Positions 45,915-59,678 of a DNA stretch of 64,000 nucleotides are shown in pieces. Under the pieces are notes generated by a model that saw nothing but the letters and a program-made list of their open reading frames with translations, did not search any database and was not told the DNA's origin. The stretch is from Limosilactobacillus fermentum (lineage in GTDB: Bacteria > Bacillota > Bacilli > Lactobacillales > Lactobacillaceae): contig NZ_CP040910.1 of assembly GCF_013394085.1 (NCBI RefSeq), positions 210,262 through 274,261 on the forward strand, read 5' to 3'. The position numbers were made by a program, and so were the translations under genes. The first letter of the stretch is position 1. Every line of letters begins with the position of its first letter.

Positions 45915-45947
45915 AAACGGACGTTAGGAGACTAGCGCCCGTTTTTT
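45915..45947 (+). terminator. Terminator after the adhesin pseudogene
   Basis: AAACGGACGTTAG pairs with CTAGCGCCCGTTT, followed by a T run ending at 45947. A TATAAT at 45984-45989 downstream may be the -10 of the exonuclease gene. Confidence 0.85.
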
Positions 45948-46021
45948 GCGATCACCAGAAGGGCGCTGCCGTTTTGATCGCGGTATAATGGAGAGATTAA
46001 AGACAAAGGGGACGCGATACG

Positions 46022-46861
46022 ATGCGCTTTATTTCATGGAACATTGATTCAATCAACGCTGCTTTAACCGGCACCTCGGCCCGGGCCGAAGAAACCCGCG
46101 CCGTTTTGGAAAAGATCAAGGCGGCCGCTCCGGACGTGATCGCCATTCAAGAAACCAAGCTCTCCAAGAGTGGACCGACTAAAAAGCACCAGGGAGTTTT
46201 GGCGGAGCTGTTTGCCGGTTACACGGTCGTTTGGCGCTCCTCGGTCGAGCCGGCGCGCAAGGGGTACGCTGGGACAATGTACCTATATAAGGAAAGTTTG
46301 ACCCCCAAGGTGACCTACCCAACGATTGGGGCCCCGGAGCCAATGGACGAAGAGGGGCGGATTATCACCCTGGAATTTGAAAACTTCTATTTGACCGAGG
46401 TTTACACCCCAAACTCCGGGACCGGACTCAAGCGATTGGCTGAACGGCAAGAATGGGATGACCGCTACCGGGAGTATTTAACCGAACTAGATCGACAAAA
46501 GCCGGTGATCGCCAGTGGCGATTTCAACGTGGCCCACGAGGAAATCGATTTGGCGCACCCGGCTAATAACCACCATTCGGCCGGCTTTACCGATGAGGAA
46601 CGAGAGAAGTTCACGGCCCTGCTGGCGGCCGGGTTTACCGACTCCTTTAGGTCCCTACACCCGGACGAAACCGGGGCTTACTCCTGGTGGGCGCAACGGG
46701 CGGTCACCAGTAAGGTGAATAACTCCGGGTGGCGGATTGACTACTGGCTAGTTAGCGACCGTTTGGCCGACCAAGTTGTTTCGTCAACGATGATCGATTC
46801 CGGTGAACGACGCGACCACGCCCCCATTCAATTAGATATCAACATTCCGGCTGCCGATTAG
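46022..46861 (+). CDS. exoA: Exodeoxyribonuclease III / AP endonuclease
   Basis: A 279-residue Mg-dependent enzyme of the ExoIII family acting in base-excision repair. Seen are FISWNIDSINAAL (Asn) at the N-terminus, VIAIQETKLSK (metal-binding Glu near residue 43), TEVYTPNSG near 130, IASGDFNVAHEEIDLAHP near 165 (Asp/Asn pair) and the C-terminal RRDHAPIQLDI (catalytic Asp-His). GWRIDYWLVS near 240 is also typical. It has its own terminator. Confidence 0.95.
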   Translation: MRFISWNIDSINAALTGTSARAEETRAVLEKIKAAAPDVIAIQETKLSKSGPTKKHQGVLAELFAGYTVVWRSSVEPARKGYAGTMYLYKESLTPKVTYPTIGAPEPMDEEGRIITLEFENFYLTEVYTPNSGTGLKRLAERQEWDDRYREYLTELDRQKPVIASGDFNVAHEEIDLAHPANNHHSAGFTDEEREKFTALLAAGFTDSFRSLHPDETGAYSWWAQRAVTSKVNNSGWRIDYWLVSDRLADQVVSSTMIDSGERRDHAPIQLDINIPAAD

Positions 46862-46870
46862 GCATTAGGG

Positions 46871-46899
46871 CTCGCATCGTTGGTGGTGCGGGTTTTTTT
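46871..46899 (+). terminator. Terminator of exoA
   Basis: CTCGCA (46871-46876) pairs with TGCGGG (46887-46892), followed by seven Ts. The stretch 46900-47115 holds no gene. Confidence 0.75.
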
Positions 46900-47116
46900 A
46901 GTGGTTGTTTAACGGTGGGGCGCCCTGTCTTTAAGGACCTGCGAAAAAAGTTAAAAAGTTTTTTGCCGAACGATTGGGTGGTAGGGTTCGGGTTTGGTCA
47001 TCTCGTTGGTCAATGATAGCGGTTAATGTTCGCATAAGTGATGAAGAGGAACGCGTGGAGGGAGCAAAAACCGATCTTTAATTGGCGGAGGAGAGATAGC
47101 GGGTCGAAATGGGCGC

Positions 47117-47232
47117 TTGACGGGTGGGGTTGAAGTGAGTATAGTAATAACTGTTGTCAGCGAGGCATTGCTTCTTCGCTAGCAACGCGAGTTAAAAAAG
47201 TTGTTGACATTCAAATCAAATGTTGATATACT
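47117..47232 (+). promoter_or_regulatory. Two tandem promoters of the second rRNA operon
   Basis: TTGACG 47117-47122 with TATAGT 47140-47145, and TTGACA 47204-47209 with TATACT 47227-47232, both with 17-bp spacers. One promoter fewer than in the first operon. From ~47265 the leader sequence is nearly the same in both operons. Confidence 0.8.
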
Positions 47233-47399
47233 TAAAAAGTTGTCGCGTTAAGGCGTCGGCAACGGTAGACCTTTGAAAACTGAATAATGTTTCGACGAAT
47301 CAAATGTGTAGGGTCCTTGATCTTAATGATCGAGGCAAAAAAACATTTGCGAAGTCAATTCGCTTAATTTATTAAAAAGAGCTATTCAAGCTTCTTATT

Positions 47400-48982
<1,583 letters not shown>

Positions 48983-49172
48983 ATTAATCGGAAACCTACA
49001 CATTGTCGAAACAGTGTTCAGTTTTGAGGGGTTTACCTCTCAGCTTGTACTTTGAAAACTAAATAATATCAATTTCTAATAAAATCAAGAAAACCGAGAA
49101 CACCGCGTTATTTGAGTTTTTAACGAATTATAATCGCATACTCAACTAACTTGACTGATCTACGATCAGTAA

Positions 49173-52092
<2,920 letters not shown>

Positions 52093-52157
52093 AGTCAGGT
52101 GTGAGGATTCTTGATGTGAAAAGATATTGTTTAGTTTTGAAAGCACAAGCTTTCAAA

Positions 52158-52275
52158 GTGTGGTGATGATGGCCTGAAGGATACACCTGTTCCCATGCCG
52201 AACACAGAAGTTAAGCTTCAGCACGCCAAAAGTAGTTGGGGGATCGCCCCCTGCGAGGATAGGACGTTGCCACGC
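52158..52275 (+). rRNA. 5S ribosomal RNA (copy 2)
   Basis: 118 nt, matching copy 1 by eye over the whole gene. No tRNA follows. Confidence 0.95.
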
Positions 52276-52280
52276 CAACC

Positions 52281-52316
52281 AAGAGCTTTACCAGTGATGG
52301 TAAGGCTCTTTTTTTG
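52281..52316 (+). terminator. Terminator of the second rRNA operon
   Basis: AAGAGCTTTACCA pairs with TGGTAAGGCTCTT around loop GTGA, followed by a run of Ts. Confidence 0.93.
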
Positions 52317-52340
52317 TTTTCCGCTATGATAGAAAAAAAC

Positions 52341-52418
52341 GATGCGTACCGCATCAACCGCCGTCCTAGCTTAGCCCAATGGCCCGGGCCTGCCTCGGAG
52401 GTTGGGGCGCACTTCCAT
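52341..52418. repeat. Partial copy of the palindromic repeat
   Basis: The central hairpin (GATGCGTACCGCATCAACC) and one arm (CCTAGCTTAGCCCAATGGCC ... GGTTGGGGCGCACTTCC) are present and the AACGTGCTCC arm is missing. The following 52419-52594 stretch shows no gene or strong signal. Confidence 0.7.
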
Positions 52419-52594
52419 TTTGCGCAAATCCAAACATTTGTCCTGTCTTTCTCCAGGTCTAGAAAGGAAATTACATTGGAGACTGATTAAGTGCGAGCAC
52501 CGTAGCATGTAGCATAAGCATGCAAGTTTAAATCCGGGGGGGACGAACTGAACAAGAGGAAGGACGTTGCCAAGTTAATCACAAGTGAGCAATC

Positions 52595-52623
52595 TTCACA
52601 ACTGAAAACGATTGCAATATAAT
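52595..52623 (+). promoter_or_regulatory. Promoter with overlapping cre site
   Basis: TTCACA (52595-52600) and TATAAT (52618-52623) are 17 bp apart. TGAAAACGATTGCA at 52603-52616 matches the CcpA cre consensus TGWAANCGNTNWCA at 13 of 14 positions and fills the spacer. This predicts carbon catabolite repression of the gene cluster that follows. Confidence 0.75.
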
Positions 52624-52669
52624 AAAACCGTTGATAGATCATTAGGAATGGATAGTGAGGAGGCTCATA

Positions 52670-53641
52670 ATGGCAACTGTATACATGACGGCGGTCTTTC
52701 CGGACGTCGCAAGCAAGGTGTTGGATGAAGCGGGGATCGACCACGATGGTTTTAGTGGCGAAGGCCTGATCACCAAAGAGGAACTACTCAAGCACGTGGG
52801 CGACGTGAAGGTCTTGATTACGCCACTGTCAACCAAGGTCGATCAAGACGTCATCGATGCGGCCCCAAACCTGAAGCTGATCGCTAACTTTGGGGCTGGC
52901 TTTAACAACATCGATACCGCCTACGCCCGCAAGAAGGGGATCGACGTGACCAACACCCCCTTTGTTTCCTCGGTGGCGACCGCTGAAATCGCTAGTGGAC
53001 TAGCAATTGCCCTGTCACGGCGGATTGTGGAAGGTGACCACGTGATGCGGACGGTCGGTTTTGATGGCTGGGCGCCGCTGTTCTTCCGGGGGCACGAACT
53101 AGCGGGTAAAACGCTAGGGATCGTTGGCTTAGGTGATATCGGTAAAAACGTTGCCCAACGCCTGGCTGCCTTTGACATGAAGATCCTCTACACCCAACGT
53201 CACCAGGCCGACCCAGCGGTGGAAGCACATTACGGCGCCACCTATGTTAGCCTAGACGAACTGCTGGAGCAAAGCGATATTGTGTCCCTGCACTGCCCAT
53301 TAACGCCGGCGACCACCCACATGATCGCGGCGCCGCAGTTTAAACGGATGAAGGACAACGCCCTGTTGATCAACTGTGCCCGGGGACCGGTCATTGCGGA
53401 AGCCGACCTGTTAGTTGCCCTCAAGAACCATGACATCGCCGGGGCGGCCCTTGACGTTTACGAAGCAGAACCAGAAGTGGCGGACGAATTTAAGCACCTC
53501 GCTAACGTCATCTTGACCCCGCACATCGGGAACGCCTCCTATGAAGCGCGGGATGCGATGGCTAAAATCGTGACGACCAACGCCGCCCGGGTGTTAGCGG
53601 GTAAACAACCGCAATACGTGGTAAACGGAAATAACGACTAG
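52670..53641 (+). CDS. D-2-hydroxyacid dehydrogenase (glyoxylate/hydroxypyruvate reductase type)
   Basis: 323 residues. The NAD(P)-binding motif is GKTLGIVGLGDIGKNVAQRL near residue 145. The catalytic Arg is in INCARGPVIAEADL near 235, the Glu in YEAEPEVADEF near 265, and the His in LTPHIGNASYEARDAM near 285. NFGAGFNNID near 75 is typical of the glyoxylate reductase group. The ATG at 52670 follows GAGGAGG. As it sits before a glyoxylate-using aminotransferase gene (broken), glyoxylate is a reasonable substrate, but this is inference. Confidence 0.88.
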   Translation: MATVYMTAVFPDVASKVLDEAGIDHDGFSGEGLITKEELLKHVGDVKVLITPLSTKVDQDVIDAAPNLKLIANFGAGFNNIDTAYARKKGIDVTNTPFVSSVATAEIASGLAIALSRRIVEGDHVMRTVGFDGWAPLFFRGHELAGKTLGIVGLGDIGKNVAQRLAAFDMKILYTQRHQADPAVEAHYGATYVSLDELLEQSDIVSLHCPLTPATTHMIAAPQFKRMKDNALLINCARGPVIAEADLLVALKNHDIAGAALDVYEAEPEVADEFKHLANVILTPHIGNASYEARDAMAKIVTTNAARVLAGKQPQYVVNGNND

Positions 53642-53810
53642 TTAATCAATTCACAAACCATGGTCAAAACTACCAAAAAAGCCGGCAAGCTTTGTTCACT
53701 GCGGACATTGTATTGTTGGCTTTAGTTTTCAACAATGATTAAAGAGATGGTACCAATGACAATCGTTGGCCAACTTGTTGGTTAACGCAACCCACAAAGG
53801 AGTGGATAAA

Positions 53811-55022
53811 ATGAGTGACTTAACAATTAAAGAACGCCTGATTATGACCCCGGGGCCGGTTTCAATCGACCCGCGGGTTTCCCAAGCCATGAGCAACCGG
53901 ATCTTAGGCCAATTTGATTCTGATTTCTTAACCATCATGGACGACACGATGGAACTGACCCGCCAAGCCTTTGAAACGAAGAACAAGTGGGCCTTTGCCG
54001 TTGACGGTTCTGGCCGCGCCGGCTTAGAAGCCCTGATGAGCAACATCATCAGCAAGGGTGACAAGGTCTTAGTTCCCGTTTTAGGCCGTTTCGGTAACCT
54101 GGGGATTGAACTCGCACAACGGGCCGGCGGAGAAGTCATCACCATGTAAACCGAGTGGGGAACGGTGTTTGACCAAGACGAAATCATTGCTAACATTAAG
54201 GAAGTTAAGCCAAAAGTGGTGGCAATTATCCACGGGGAAACCTCGACGGGACGCCTGCAACCAATTGACCGGTTGGGGGCCGCCGTAAGAGAAGTGGGCG
54301 GTTTCTTAGTGGTCGACGCGGTGGCTTCCTTTATGGGAGCGCCCGTTAAGGCCGACGAATGGCAAATCGATGCCGTCGTGGGGGGCTCACAAAAGTGTTT
54401 GGGTGCCTTACCGGGGATGTCATTAGTGACCTTTAACGACCGGTTTGCGGACGAAATTAACAAGCGTAAGCGGATTGAATTAGGGGTGCGGGGAGAAGAC
54501 GCCCAAACCGCCGCTAACTTTGTCCCGAGCAACTACCTTGATTTAACCCAGCTACAAGACTACTGGTCACCAGCCCGGGTTAACCACCACACCGAAGCCA
54601 CGATTGGTATCTACGGGGTTCACGAAGCCCTGCGCTTAGGGGTTCAAGAAGAGGGGCTGGCCAACCGTTTTGCCCGCCACCAGCAAGTACACCAAGCCTT
54701 AAACAACGCCGTTAAGGCCCTGGGCTTAACGATCTTTAACGAGGGGGACCACGAAATGCCAATGGTCACCTGCGTTGAGATTCCGGAAGCACTACGGGAC
54801 ACCAATTTCCAAAGCGAACTCTTAACCAAGTTTGGGGTTGAAATTGCGGCCTCCTTCGGGAGTTTGCAAGGAAAGATTTGGCGACTGGGAACGATGGGCT
54901 ACGTGGCCCAAAAGGGTTACCTAGTTCGCTTCATCTCCATCTTTGGGGCCGCCCTCTTGCAAGCGGGCTAACCGGCTGACGTGAAGGCCGCCCTCGACGC
55001 GGTAGACCAAGCCTTCGCATAA
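53811..55022 (+). pseudogene. pucG: PucG-like (S)-ureidoglycine--glyoxylate aminotransferase with two nonsense codons
   Basis: The frame is otherwise continuous for ~403 codons. It begins MSDLTIKERLIMTPGPVSID, includes AVDGSGRAGLEALMSNI and the PLP-Lys region in VVGGSQKCLGALPGMSL, and ends near AALDAVDQAFA. TAA at 54147-54149 stands where relatives have Glu (before TEWGTVF), and TAA at 54969-54971 where Tyr is expected (before PADVKAAL). Both are single-base changes. The start follows AAAGGAG. Class V aminotransferases of this kind belong to ureide breakdown; alanine-glyoxylate aminotransferase is the alternative reading. Confidence 0.8.
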
Positions 55023-55041
55023 TAGTATTACGATAAACGAC

Positions 55042-55084
55042 AAAGCCCCCTGGTTTGCAGTTGCAAACTGGGGGGCTTTTTTAG
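55042..55084 (+). terminator. Strong terminator inside the decayed cluster
   Basis: AAAGCCCCC ... TTTGCAGTTGCAAA ... GGGGGCTTT followed by a T run. It separates the pucG remnant from the ylbE remnant. Confidence 0.9.
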
Positions 55085-55102
55085 CTATGGAAACCGCCGG
55101 CC

Positions 55103-55399
55103 GTGACCCGTTTTGTGGGAACCGGGGGCTTTGATGACGCCCTGCGGATCAGCAACGACACGACCGAAATTACCACGACCGCCAACCCGAACTTCCCGAT
55201 CCCAACCTGGGACTTCCAAGGGATTTCAACCGGGATTGACGCCCGTAAGGTGGTCGAAACGGGAATTTTACCGGTCATCAACACCGGGATCGCCAACAAG
55301 CGGGCCGGGTTGGGCCAAGTCGGGGCCACCCCGCCGATGGAATGTTTTGAAAAGGCCGTGCTGGCCTACGCCAAGAAGCTCGGTTTTAAGGGGGAATAA
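55103..55399 (+). pseudogene. C-terminal remnant of a YlbE/AllG-like protein (DUF1116)
   Basis: About 98 codons with FDDALRISNDTTEITTTANP, GISTGIDARKVVETGILPV and TPPMECFEKAVLAYAKKLG, which I recognise as the end of the YlbE/AllG family. The first ~three quarters of the gene and the expected FdrA/AllF partner are missing. There is no promoter and a terminator lies just upstream. A few residues also seem deleted in QVGATPP. Confidence in the family is moderate. Confidence 0.65.
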
Positions 55400-55401
55400 C
55401 G

Positions 55402-56198
55402 ATGGTCAGGGCGCAAGCGGATCGGGCAGTCAGGGAGTTAGCGAGGGGCCAGTGGCAGGTTCACTCCGTCTTCTCGCACGCCATCAACCTGGCCAACGAC
55501 CGCGAGCGCCGCTTATTGTTACTGGCCCCCCACCAGGGGCGCCAGGTCCCTGGTGGGCTCTCTTACTTGCCCCGCCAGACTTCGCTAGGCTACGGGCCAG
55601 TTGGTCGGTGGGGCAAGCAGCGAAACTAACGGACAGTGGGTTGTACACGGACGTAGGGTGCGTGGTGTTTGACACCTGGTACGATTCGACTTACCAGCCT
55701 AGTTCCCCCTTAGTTGACCGGTGCAACGCCCTGATTGAATTGGGGCGGCAGGCCACCTGGCCGACCGGCTTTCAACGGCCCTTTAACGCCCTGGTGACCG
55801 GAGCCTTAGACCAAGAAATCGCCACCCTGCAAACCGAACCAGGTAGGGGCGTCGCCGTTTTAATCGGCCGCGGGTTGGGGTTAACCCCCGCCGGTGACGA
55901 TTTCTTACTCGGCTACTAGTTGGTCAACCAGACCCCCGGACCGTGGGCGACGGCCTTTCAAGCGGCCCTGCTAGAGAAAATCAGTTCACCAAGTTACACG
56001 ACGACCGTCAGCCGCAATTACTTACAGTGAGCCTTAGAAGGGCACTTTAGCGGTTCCTTGTTGGCCCTGACCAACTGGCTGGCGGGTGGCGACGGGCAAT
56101 TAACAGAGCGCGTCCATTCGGTAATCGATTACGGAAACACTTCCGGCAGGGACACCCTCGCCGGAATGGTCGCCGGATTAATGCAGCAAACAGGATGA
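55402..56198 (+). pseudogene. YlbF/AllH-like protein (DUF2877) with frameshift and nonsense codons
   Basis: It starts 2 nt after the ylbE remnant (MVRAQADRAVRELARGQWQV, then HSVFSHAINLANDR). Near 55600 the frame shifts to SWSVGQAAKLTDSGLYTDVG. LIGRGLGLTPAGDDFLLGY is the family signature. TAG follows at 55917-55919 and TGA at 56028-56030 before the normal end at 56198. In E. coli the related AllF/AllG/AllH set takes part in oxamate carbamoyl transfer, upstream of a carbamate kinase, and the carbamate kinase gene here follows directly. Confidence 0.7.
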
Positions 56199-56221
56199 GC
56201 AACCAAATAGGAGTTGAAAAA

Positions 56222-57157
56222 ATGGCAAAACGAGTGGTAATTGCCGTGGGGGGCAACGCAATCTTGCAACCCCACCAAGCCCCGACCTTTGAAGCCCAAC
56301 TGCGAAACGTGCAGGTCACGGCGGCGCAGATTGCAAAGGTTGAAGCAATGGATTACGAAATTGTCCTCACCCACGGGAACGGTCCCCAAGTCGGCAACGT
56401 CTTGCAACAAAACGACATCGCCAAAGACGTGGTGCCGCCCTTCCCGTTAGACGCTTGCAACAGCGAGACTCAGGGGAGCATCGGCTACATGCTGGAACAA
56501 AGCCTCAAAAACGCCCTGAACCGGCAGAAGTCCTCGGCCAACGTAGTCACCTTTTTGACCCAGGTCAAAGTCGACCCGGCCTTTAAGAAGCCGACCAAGC
56601 CCGTTGGTGTCTTCTACAGTGAAGAAGAGGCTAAAAAGCTCCAAGTCGATAAGGGCTGGGACATGGTTGAAGACGCCGGCCGGGGCTGGCGCCGGGTGGT
56701 ACCGTCCCCGAGCCCGCTGCGGATTCACGGGGTGGACGCGATTGTCCACCTGCTGGAACAAAACATGATGGTCGTGGCCGGTGGTGGGGGCGGGATCCCC
56801 GTCTACCAAAACAGCCAGGGTGAAATTGAAGGCTTAGAAGCGGTAATCGACAAGGACCGGACCGGCTGCAAGTTAGCCCAACAAGTCGATGCCGACGTCT
56901 TCATGATCCTGACCGACGTCAGCAACGTCTGCGTCAACTACGGTACACCAGACCAAAAGGCCTTCAAGTCCATTAGCGTTGATGAAGCGCAACAATACCT
57001 GGACGAAGGCCAATTTGCGGCCGGCAGCATGTGCCCGAAGGTGGAATCGGCGATCGCCTTTGCTAAGAGCGGTAAGACCGCCATCATCTGTGCTTTAGAC
57101 GAAGCCGACCTCGCCCTGCGGGGAAAGGCCGGCACCCAGATCAGCGTATATAATTAA
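56222..57157 (+). CDS. arcC: Carbamate kinase
   Basis: 311 residues, full length. AVGGNAILQPHQAP opens the protein; LTHGNGPQVGNVLQQND near residue 52 and the GRGWRRVVPSPSPLRI loop near 155 follow. AGGGGGIPVYQN near 190, DRTGCKLAQQVDADVFMILT near 218 and GSMCPKVESAI near 270 complete the amino-acid kinase fold. It makes ATP from carbamoyl phosphate. In this setting it would have been the last step of oxamate/ureide use (AllK-like) rather than of arginine deimination, as no arcA or arcB is near. The ATG at 56222 follows AGGAG. Confidence 0.93.
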   Translation: MAKRVVIAVGGNAILQPHQAPTFEAQLRNVQVTAAQIAKVEAMDYEIVLTHGNGPQVGNVLQQNDIAKDVVPPFPLDACNSETQGSIGYMLEQSLKNALNRQKSSANVVTFLTQVKVDPAFKKPTKPVGVFYSEEEAKKLQVDKGWDMVEDAGRGWRRVVPSPSPLRIHGVDAIVHLLEQNMMVVAGGGGGIPVYQNSQGEIEGLEAVIDKDRTGCKLAQQVDADVFMILTDVSNVCVNYGTPDQKAFKSISVDEAQQYLDEGQFAAGSMCPKVESAIAFAKSGKTAIICALDEADLALRGKAGTQISVYN

Positions 57158-57212
57158 TTGTTGAAATCGCTACCAATCTTTCTCCTAAGTATAGTAAAAT
57201 TAATACCAAACC

Positions 57213-57246
57213 AAATCTCTTGCTCACCCGAGTGGGAGATTTTTTG
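57213..57246 (+). terminator. Terminator of the carbamate kinase gene
   Basis: AAATCTC (57213-57219) pairs with GAGATTT around an inner CTC-ACCC-GAG stem, followed by Ts. Confidence 0.85.
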
Positions 57247-57274
57247 TACCCTGCGTTAGGAAAGGATGAGACCA

Positions 57275-58203
57275 ATGGTAAAGAAGATCATTTTAGACTG
57301 CGACCCGGGCCACGATGACGCCTTAGCGATGACCTTAGCTGTTGCCAACCCGGCGATTGACCTGGTGGCGGTGCCGACGTCGGCGGGTAACCAAACCCCG
57401 GATAAGACCTTGAACAACGCCCTGCGAATGCTGACGCTCTTAAAGCGCCCTGACATCCCGGTGGCCGCCGGGGCCCAGGTCCCGCTGGTCAAACCACTAG
57501 AAACGGCGCCCGAAGTTCACGGCGAAACCGGCCTGGACGGGGCCGACCTGCCGGAGCCGGGCTTTTTGCCCCAAAGCCTGCCGGCGATCGAGTTAATGGC
57601 GCGGGTCCTGCAAGAAAGTACGGAAAAGGTGACCCTGGTCGTGACCGGGCCGATGACCAATGCCGCCCTGTTTTTGCGGACCTGGCTAGGGAAAAAATTG
57701 ACCAAATCGTCTTCATGGGCGGGGCAATGGGGTTGGGTAACTGGCAACCCAGCGTCGAGTTCAACATCTTCGTCGACCCCGAGGCAGCCAAGATCGTGCT
57801 GAACTTTGGCCTGCCGCTGGTGATGGTACCCCTAAACGTCACCCACCAGGCCCAGATCACCAAGCCAGAAATTGACGAAATCGCCCAGCTGGATAACCCG
57901 GTGGCCCAGGCCTTTGTGGGCTTGTTGAACTTCTTTGAACGTTACCACGAGGATCCGAAGTGGGGCTTTGTCGGCGCCCCGCTCCACGACCCCTGCACGA
58001 TTGCCTAGTTGATTAATCCGGCCCTGTTTGACGGTGTGGATGTCAACGTCGACGTGGAGACGACCGGGGAGTTAACCCGGGGCGAAACGGTTTGCGATTA
58101 CTACCACCTAACCGGCAAGCCGGTTAACACCAAGTTACTCCTTAAGGTTGACCGGACCGGCTTTATTTCCCTAGTCAAAGAATCGCTAGCCAGTTTTGGT
58201 TAG
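57275..58203 (+). pseudogene. Inosine-uridine-type nucleoside hydrolase with frameshift and nonsense codon
   Basis: The start [20 protein letters not shown] carries the DxDxxxDD calcium site. The frame shifts in the TTTTT run near 57670 to [30 protein letters not shown] and PLHDPCTIA follow, then TAG at 58006-58008 where relatives have Tyr, and the rest of the frame runs to 58203. The enzyme would have split ribonucleosides into base and ribose. Three pieces, each clear, but no functional protein is expected. Confidence 0.9.
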
Positions 58204-58279
58204 AAAATTAGTTTGCTTTTAAAACCGTTGGGCGTATCCTAAGAAAAAAAGCGCCCGCCACAAGAAAGGGATCCTCAAA

Positions 58280-58927
58280 ATGGAAGCACACCAAGCACTC
58301 GAACGCCGTCGTAGCACCCGTTGGTTTTTGGACCGCCCGGTCGATCCGGACGATTTAAAGACGATTGTGGTCCAGGGACTGCACGCCCCTTCCTGGGTCA
58401 ACTCCCAGCCCTACCACGCCCACATTGTGACCGGAGAGACCCTCCAAAGGATCAAAGACGACTACCTTGAGGCCAGCAGGAATGGGAAGGAAAGCAAGCC
58501 GGAACTGCCCCCGACGCCACTGGAAGATTGGTCGCCCTTGGCCCAGCAAAACATGACCCACTGGAGGGAAGGGGTGGAACACACCCTTGGTGACATGAAG
58601 GCCATGGAAGAGGCTGCGAGCCATTTGTACAACGCCCCGGCGATCGTTTATTTAACCCTGCCCAAGAACTTCTCGCCGTGGTCATTGTATGACCTAGGGG
58701 GCTTTGGCATGGGGATGATCATCGCCGCTACCGACCAGGGGATTGCGAGCTTACCGGCCTACCGCTTCGTGATCTATCCGGACATCATTCGCCAACACGT
58801 TGAGATTCCGGAAGACGAGGTGCTGGTGCTCGGGATTGGCTTGGGCTACCGTGATTCCTACGCCCCGGTGAACCGGATTATTGCGGCCCGCGAACCGCTG
58901 ACCGAACTTTTAGACTATAAGGAGTAA
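58280..58927 (+). CDS. Nitroreductase-family FMN oxidoreductase (second)
   Basis: 215 residues. HQALERRRSTRWFLDRPV at the N-terminus gives the FMN-binding basic residues. LHAPSWVNSQPYHAHIVTG near residue 35 and GIASLPAYRFVIYPDIIR near 155 align with the paralogue at 25547. AGAAAGGG precedes the ATG at 58280. It is followed after 9 nt by the SGNH hydrolase gene, so the two are likely co-transcribed. Confidence 0.92.
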   Translation: MEAHQALERRRSTRWFLDRPVDPDDLKTIVVQGLHAPSWVNSQPYHAHIVTGETLQRIKDDYLEASRNGKESKPELPPTPLEDWSPLAQQNMTHWREGVEHTLGDMKAMEEAASHLYNAPAIVYLTLPKNFSPWSLYDLGGFGMGMIIAATDQGIASLPAYRFVIYPDIIRQHVEIPEDEVLVLGIGLGYRDSYAPVNRIIAAREPLTELLDYKE

Positions 58928-58936
58928 TTGTAAGCC

Positions 58937-59668
58937 ATGGCTGACCAAGAATTGTTCATGCAAAACATGTTGACCGAACTAACCACCTCGCAACGCTTTA
59001 CGGAGGGGAACGCACCCGCCTTCTCCCCCGACCGGGTTAATTACGACCCGGCTTCGCCTTTAAATGGGCGCCGGGTGGCCTTTTTGGGTTCTTCAATCAC
59101 CTACGGGCTCTTCGCCAAGGGGGTTTCCTTCGTCGATTACCTGCAGGCCAAGGACGGTTTGGTCGCCACCAAGGCGGCCGTTTCTGGGACCACCTTGGCC
59201 GGTACCGACGTCAACGGCTACTTAAAGCGGATGAAACGGCGCTTCAACGGTCAAAAAGCGTACGACCTCTTTGTCTGCCAGCTATCGACTAACGACACTC
59301 GGCACGGGGCGACCCTGGGTGAGCGAACCGGCAACGAACAGCGGGAGGGCTTTGACCTGTCAACCACGCTGGGGGCGATCGAAGAAATCTGCGCGTACGT
59401 CAAGCAGACCCTCGACTGCCCAGTCCTCTTTTACACTTGCGTTAACCAAAAAGACGACGGCACCTACGCCCAGCTAGTTGATGAACTCAAGTTGTTACAA
59501 GCCAAGTGGGACTTTGCCATCCTCGACCTGTTTAACGACGCCGGCTTAAACGCCGCGACCGCTGCCCGCCCCAACGCCATGTATGACGAGGTCCACCCGA
59601 CTCAGGCGGGCTATTTGAAGCTGTGGTTACCGGTCTTTGAACAAAAGCTCGGCGCCCTGCTTGGTTAG
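58937..59668 (+). CDS. SGNH/GDSL-family hydrolase
   Basis: 243 residues. The nucleophilic Ser is in AFLGSSITYGLFAKG near residue 52, the block-III Asn in CQLSTNDTRHG near 118, and the Asp/His pair in DEVHPTQAGYLKLW near 217. No signal peptide, so it is cytoplasmic. The substrate (an ester or acetylated sugar) cannot be told. It lies between the nitroreductase and the MazG-like gene in a tight row. Confidence 0.9.
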   Translation: MADQELFMQNMLTELTTSQRFTEGNAPAFSPDRVNYDPASPLNGRRVAFLGSSITYGLFAKGVSFVDYLQAKDGLVATKAAVSGTTLAGTDVNGYLKRMKRRFNGQKAYDLFVCQLSTNDTRHGATLGERTGNEQREGFDLSTTLGAIEEICAYVKQTLDCPVLFYTCVNQKDDGTYAQLVDELKLLQAKWDFAILDLFNDAGLNAATAARPNAMYDEVHPTQAGYLKLWLPVFEQKLGALLG

Positions 59669-59678
59669 GGGGGCAGCC

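Noticed and set aside
53811..55022. Stop-codon recoding (for example selenocysteine or pyrrolysine) in the aminotransferase gene
   Set aside because: Both stops are TAA, replace Glu and Tyr of relatives and have no recoding element; the neighbouring genes are broken in other ways.
56222..57157. Arginine deiminase pathway locus around carbamate kinase
   Set aside because: No arcA, arcB or arcD is near; the neighbours fit the oxamate/ureide route instead.
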